Below, in pieces: positions 58,630 through 64,000 of a DNA stretch of 64,000 bases. The position numbers and the translations under genes are program-made. The notes below the pieces were generated by a model, which saw nothing but the letters and a program-made list of their open reading frames with translations, had not been told where the DNA came from and ran no database searches. The stretch lies in assembly GCA_013397435.1 (NCBI GenBank), contig VZRG01000521.1, positions 276,563 to 340,562 of the forward strand, read 5' to 3'. Numbering within the stretch: the first letter of the stretch is position 1; each line of letters starts with the position of its first letter. Source of the stretch: Erythrocercus mccallii (lineage: Eukaryota > Chordata > Aves > Passeriformes > Dicruridae).

Positions 58630-59785
58630 TTGCCAGAAGAAATAATTTGCCCAGTGATGTTACAGGTGCCTCTTTGCTTCCCCTGCCAAGACATCTGCCC
58701 ACTGCTGCCTGCAGGAGCCCTCAGTGGAGTCCAAGCCAAAGCAACGGATGCATTTCTCTCAGGGAGTTCCCTGCTTCATCCCTCGCTGTCTCAGAGCTGA
58801 ACACATCCTGCCAAGATGCAAGCAAAATATCCCAGAAAAGGTTGAGATATTCACCGAGCTCAAACTATTGTACAAGAAGTACCCTGGAGCAAGAACAGAG
58901 CTGCGAGACACCATCACACCGAGCTGCTTCCCCCACCCCGGCAGGCACCATGCTGTACCAGACAAACTCCTCCAGATAGGATCCAGGCAGGGATGTTTGC
59001 TTAACACAGCAGCTCTTTGAAAAGGCAAATAAATGGACAGTGAAGCTACACAGACGTGTCACTGTGCAGCGATTTCCGTTTAGCATTTACGTTTAGTGCC
59101 AGGAAACCCTGACTCATGAATATGAAATCAGAAGGAAAGGAAGAAAGCAGTTGTTCATTATTAGAGCTTCGAATTGGGCATGTGGTGGAAATTTGTATGA
59201 AAAAACATGCAGGTTAAAAAGACAGGGGCTGGCTCTGATGGTCCAGGAGGCTTGAAGTGCTTAGGTCTTCAGCTAGGGGATGTGCTTTTGTGGGGGCCCA
59301 TGAGAAGTTGCTGCTAGAGAAGAGCCCTGGAGCTCAGGGTTACCATGATGAGGCTCTTGCACATCTTGAAGTGGGGGAAAACAGGTCCTGAATATACTTG
59401 GGAATCATCAAATTTGCCTTGAGATAATGGTGAGGAAAGGCAGGGAAGAAAAGCTGATTAATTACCAGAAATAAGAGAAATAACTGACAGGAACCTCCAA
59501 GAAAACAGATCAACCTCAGATAGAAATCCTGAGGTCCCTAAAGGAAGCTCATCTTTAATTGGGGTAAAAATTAAGGAACCCACAGCCCTGATGCTTCTGG
59601 AGGTGGGATGCCTGTCTCTGCCCCTCAGCTGCACTCTAGAGCTGAGAAAAGGCTTTATGAGCCTGAGGTGAACCTGGCTCCCTTCAACACAAGCTATCTT
59701 CCTTCCAGCCATGAGCGTGGGACACCATCCTTTCTGCACGTTTTGTCTTGAGAGAGCTGAGCTTGTTCTGCCAAGGCGGGATGTG
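58630..59785. other. Gene-free stretch
   Basis: Ordinary mixed sequence with no supported exon, RNA gene or repeat. Confidence 0.5.
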
Positions 59786-59790
59786 GGTCA

Positions 59791-60025
59791 GAACCACAGA
59801 ATCACTGAATGTCCTGAACTGGAAGGGATTCAGAAGGGTCATTGAGTCCAGCTCCTGGTCCTGCACAAGACAACCAACCCCAAGAATCACACCAGGCACC
59901 TGAGAGTTGTCCAGACTTTTCTTGGACTCTGGTAGGCTTGGTGCTGCAACCACTTCCCTGGGGAGCCTGCTCCAGTGCCCAAACACCCTCTGGGTAAAGA
60001 ACCTTTTCCTAATGTCTCTAAGAAG
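59791..60025 (-). repeat. CR1 LINE fragment, minus strand
   Basis: The order of words fits the reverse complement of an avian CR1 3' region: CACAGAATCACTGAATGTCC, GGAAGGGATTCAGAAGGGTC, ATTGAGTCCAGCTCC, AACCCCAAGAATCACACCAG, then GGCTTGGTGCTGCAACCACT, CCAGTGCCCAAACACCCTCT and GGGTAAAGAACCTTTTCC. It is about 235 bp with moderate divergence. Confidence 0.88.
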
Positions 60026-60029
60026 AGTG

Positions 60030-61460
60030 ATGCTATTGCAGCAAATATTTTTGATGGTACTGGGAAGGAAGAAGCAAATAAATACATTGCTGCAGGGTGG
60101 CAAGGGCTTGTTTTCCAAAACAGCTCCTTGTATCAAACCCTGGGAGCAGCTCAAGGCAGCAAGGAAGTGTGTCATCCCCTCCAGTGCCTTCATCTGAAGC
60201 CGCCCAGCTGTGCTGTATAAGTACCCCTCTGTTTCCTTGCGTTTTGGTAATTCCAGTGCCCTTAAAATACAACAAGAGCTAATCTGTCAGTGTGGGGCAC
60301 AGCAGCTCGCCGTTAATAGCAAAGCATTTGGCTGATACCCCTGGCCTGGAGGATGCAAGGTGCCAGGCAGGAGGTTGGACAGTGGGCTGGGTGGGCAAGT
60401 GCCCATGGGACCGGACAGATCTGCCAGGGTGCTCCTCACCCAAGTGTCCCCGTGCCACCTCTGCCCTCAGTGACAGCACTGGATCGTGGTTGTTTTGCAG
60501 AGCCAGGCTCTGCCCCAAGGCCAGGCCATGGGAAGCTGCTGGCAGGGCTCTGTTCCACCCCATGCGGCTATGACAGCTTCAGAGAGTCGTTAGCAAGCAA
60601 GGCGCGCTTGATGTGAATAATTAAAATACCTGCTGTGCTTTTAAATAGTTCAGAGCCAGCCTTGGAGCTGCATGTGTGAGCGATGGCTGCTGTCTTTGGA
60701 GGAGGCCAGAGCAAAGAGGAGGGCTGATATCCAGTGGAAAAGTCAGGGCTTGATGTTGCTTCTGGCAGGAGGACGGATGATGCTGGCAGCTTCCAGAGGG
60801 ATGCAGGCAGTCCCTACTCCTGAGGGAGACTGAGGCTGACACAGCTCTCCTTGCTGATGAACAGACATCATGGCACAGAACTCTCCAAAGTCTCCTCTCT
60901 GCCAAAAATCTGAGCAGCAGCAGTGCTCAGCACCCACCCTTCCAGCTGCCCCAGGGCTCTCCTGCTGGTTCAGCTCTCCAAACCTGTGGGATGAGGATGT
61001 GGAGCAGGGGAACAGTGACAGCCCCACAGCCTTGGGGCTCCGTCAGCCCTGGCAGCATGGGGCCCCTCAACTGAGCACACACAGGTGGGGTCTGGGGAGG
61101 ATGCATTGTCTTTTGCAAAGATTTCCCCAAGATATCAATTAGACACTGAAATCAAAACAGTTTCTGCATGAGCAACTAACAAAGAGTTCCCTGCAGGCTC
61201 TCAGCAGCCGGACTCCCTCTGTTCCTACCCCCAGCTGCCTCAGAGTTTGGATCAGAATAGCACTGAAGGGCCCCGTGCCCCAGCACGGAGGAGCTTCATG
61301 GAACAGGGGAAGATATCAAACAGTGCGGCTGTGTCGGTGCTGCTGGAGCGTGGAGCTGTAAATCATCTCTTCTCATGAAAAAAATGGGTTTCTGGGCAGG
61401 GGATGGAGGGAAAAATGACATTCCCCATGAGTCAGTTTCAGATTGAATTAAACCATTGTT
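60030..61460. other. Gene-free stretch
   Basis: No gene, RNA or clear repeat is recognised. GC-richer parts around 60350-60560 and 60750-61090 give several overlapping chance frames. Confidence 0.45.
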
Positions 61461-61468
61461 TGATCACA

Positions 61469-61504
61469 GATATATATCTTTTATATATATATTTATATAT
61501 ATAT
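61469..61504. repeat. Imperfect (AT)n microsatellite
   Basis: TATATAT runs are broken by CTTT and TT interruptions. Confidence 0.9.
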
Positions 61505-61509
61505 TGCTC

Positions 61510-62880
61510 TGGAGAGCCTGGACAATTCCAATTTGGGGTCACTGTGCAATGATTTTTTTTTTTTTTTAAGTTCAGCCAATGAACCAAAAAAAATTGGCTA
61601 TTTTCACAGCTTTGCCGTGATTACCTCCAGGGCAGGCAAAAGCAAAGCTTTTAGTAGAGACAGGGGAAAAAAATTCTGTTTAGGGGCTGGCCCGGTGAGG
61701 GGAGAGAGAGAGCTGTGGGCTGACAGCTTTGCAACAGTGTGTGAACATCATCCTGATGTGTGGTCCATTCCCTGTTCCCACATGGGAAGTGGGAGCTGCC
61801 ACCTGCACCCCTTTCCTGTGGCTCTTTGCCCATGAAAGGCCAGGGCTCTTGAGCTGAAGATCAACAAATTAGTCTTCTTCTCCCCCACAGCAGAACATTA
61901 TCCATCTAAATATTTCCTTTAATTTAGAGCCATGTAGAGTTTGAAAAGCCCTTCAAGTTCACTTGGGCTGATGAATTGGTAATTGAGTGTACCTGGATGT
62001 TGGTGCCGGCTCTGCCTCTCTCTGCATTTGTATCAGTCCGTGTTTGTTTTCTCCAGCTGTAAATCACTCAGAACTTGGAGAGGCTTTTATCAAATCCTGC
62101 TAGGAGCCAGTCGTTTTCCCTTTCACAAACACATTGCTAATGCCACGTGGAAGCCACTGGCTTTGCTGTTCACTTAAAAACAATGAGGATGGTATTAAAT
62201 GGGAAGAAAAAATCCTTAGCAACGAGGGAGAAGGAGGAGGAAAAAAATTGTTCCTGTCTCTCTGGAGTTTGCTTCTTTGGTTTAATATCTGTCCCATTGA
62301 TCTCCTAATATGCTCTGCTTTGAGAGCCTGATTTATAGCCCCACACTCCCTTATCCCCCTGGGTGTTACAGCACACGTTGTGCTCAGCTTCTTCAGCCAC
62401 CAGCAGGTTGGCTGCCAGCCTTGGTCCAGCCTCACCAGTGCCACCAGCTCCTGGGATGCTCACCTTTCTCCACAGTCCTGGCCAGCACTGGGCATGGAGA
62501 ATTAAGCAGGTGGTTTTAAGGGTTTAAGGGAGTCAGGGTAATCATCTTAAGGTCTCCAGGTTCTCCAATGTCCTTGGTGTCGACCTCTCCAGTGGCTTTG
62601 ACAATACCTGGCCCTGTCCATGTGAGGGACCACAGCTGGCTCCCTTCCCACATTGCCCATATCCATGGCTCAGTCCAGTCAGTGTGCTCCAGCAGCGACA
62701 GATTCGGCAGAAAGGAATTTCAAACGAGAGGCAACAGTCCTGATTTGCATTTCTTGGAGCTGCTCTGATCCCTCACCCAATGGAAGAACTGAAGGAACAG
62801 CACCATGTGTCTGGCATAATCCATCCACCCAGCCTGTGTTGAATGTAGATTTTTTCAATGAACTGTTACGTTGCTATTTG
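61510..62880. other. Gene-free stretch
   Basis: Mixed sequence with a T run at 61552-61568. No exon is supported. Confidence 0.5.
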
Positions 62881-62884
62881 CTCA

Positions 62885-63045
62885 GTGGAAAAAAACAGCA
62901 AGTTACATCCATTGACAAAGAAATGTGAGGACTTTGCAATCTGTGTGTGAACGTTTCGTGAGCATAAAATGAGGTGAAGTTTGCCAAACGATTATTCATT
63001 AGGAATTGTTCATTCAGCTCTAATTGCTTGGGTCTAACTGTTCTT
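62885..63045. promoter_or_regulatory. AT-rich candidate conserved element
   Basis: Contains CATTGACAAAGAAATG (SOX-like ACAAAG), AACGTTTCGTGAGC, CCAAACGATTATTCATTAGG and CAGCTCTAATTGC. It is repeat-free, with two retained CpGs in an AT-rich context. Confidence 0.28.
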
Positions 63046-63059
63046 AGAAGGACCATGTG

Positions 63060-64000
63060 ACATCTTTGTAATATGCACTTAAGGTCAGAAAAGTGTTGGT
63101 AGAAATTACTTCATGTTAAGTCAAGCTTTTCTTTGGGTGTAATGGGGCTGTTCCTGCTCAGCTTAGAAAGAGGAGTAAATGATGCTGCCTGGTTTCTTGT
63201 TGGGCCTGTGCAGTCCAAGTTAGCTAATGGAGGGTGAGTGGTGCCTTATTGACTCCCACTTTCTCTGTGGAAGGAGTAATTAAATTCACCTGCAGAATCC
63301 CCATCTTCTCATGCGTGGCAGTGTGCAACTTCCCTGCATCTCAGCTAACTAGATTAGAGATTACGCATGCTGATGAGAAAGCACCAGCTAGAAAGGGTCT
63401 GGCTTGGCTTTCAGATCCCAGCTGTTATTTGCAGGACTTACACTTAGCAAAAGCATAGCTTTGTTTTGTTTTGTTTTGTTTTGTTTTGTTTTGTTTTGCT
63501 TCTAACTTGACAAACTTTGTCTGGAAACCCAGAGGAACAAGCACCAGGGAGCCCCACCGTCTGTCTTCCAGCAGCATTTTCTGAAATGGAACAACACTTT
63601 AAAGTCTCGTCAGCTCAGCCTTTCACTTCACAGAATATGTGCCTGTCTCTAAAATACCAGGTTATTTTTCCTTACTTCCATAATATTCCCATTGAACATT
63701 CACTCTCCTGGAAATCACCAATCCAACATCCACCTACCTGCATTCAAACACCTGTCTTGTGCTACTGCCCTTCTCCTTCCAATTTAGAGATTATATTTCA
63801 TAACTGACCTCCAGCTACCTATTGCCTCTCCGTGACACTTCACCCTTGTCTGCCTGATTGATTGGTCTATTATGCTTTGCACTCCTCCTGATGACTTACA
63901 GACTGCCTGGTATCTGTCACAGGCTTCCTTTTGTTCTCCAATATTCTTGGAGTTTTGGAACACCCTCCAGCTGCCATTCTCTCTCCATATTCCCTGGCCA
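63060..64000. other. Gene-free end of window
   Basis: Mixed, pyrimidine-leaning sequence with no supported exon. Confidence 0.5.
63460..63499. repeat. (TTTTG)n microsatellite
   Basis: About eight clean TTTTG units. Confidence 0.96.

Noticed and set aside
1..64000. tRNA, rRNA, known microRNA, CRISPR array, LTR pair or intact retrovirus
   Set aside because: I looked for cloverleaf boxes, common microRNA seeds such as let-7, miR-9, miR-10, miR-124 and miR-196, regularly spaced repeats and paired LTRs, and saw none. A covariance-model and repeat search would be needed to exclude diverged ones.

Overview
The window looks like non-coding genomic DNA from a bird, possibly a songbird. The main evidence is the repeat content. 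Several CR1-type LINE 3' ends are present; the clearest is at 45200-45491 and ends in the typical ATTCTATGAT tail. Mammalian SINEs such as Alu or B1 are absent, only faint MIR/CORE-SINE-like remnants are seen, and a GC-extreme promoter domain is interrupted by an assembly gap. There are no bacterial or phage features, no CRISPR array, and no tRNA or rRNA that I can recognise. I found no protein-coding exon that I would defend. Species and gene identity cannot be read from the sequence.

Layout. Positions 1 to about 6990 are gene-free flank or intron. Positions 6990-7420 form a CA/GTGTCAC-rich simple-sequence block. About 7420-12250 is one very broad CpG-rich domain. It holds a GCCGA/GCCGT pentamer array, an 87-bp run of Ns, a 64-bp tandem duplication, a small homeodomain-motif-rich islet, and two good 5' splice donors (7974 and 11148). 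The donors could close two alternative untranslated first exons of a plus-strand gene. From 12.3 to 64 kb the sequence reads as a long intron or gene desert. It has scattered repeat-free, TAAT-rich blocks that look like candidate conserved enhancers (best at 23225-23760, 32800-33000 and 49535-49750), a few CR1 and MIR-like fossils, a minisatellite, several microsatellites and a 485-bp gap at 20603-21087. GC content falls clearly around 51.9-55.3 kb.

Interpretation. A CpG domain of nearly 5 kb, two possible first exons and a large exon-poor region rich in homeodomain-type motifs is the usual architecture around a vertebrate developmental regulator gene. That is an inference from layout only. 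The most concrete unusual observations are an exact 49-bp direct repeat 1815 bp apart (21887 and 23702), an exact 116-bp tandem duplication carrying a NotI site (38829-39060), and the pentamer array in the CpG domain. I found no convincing new biological system.
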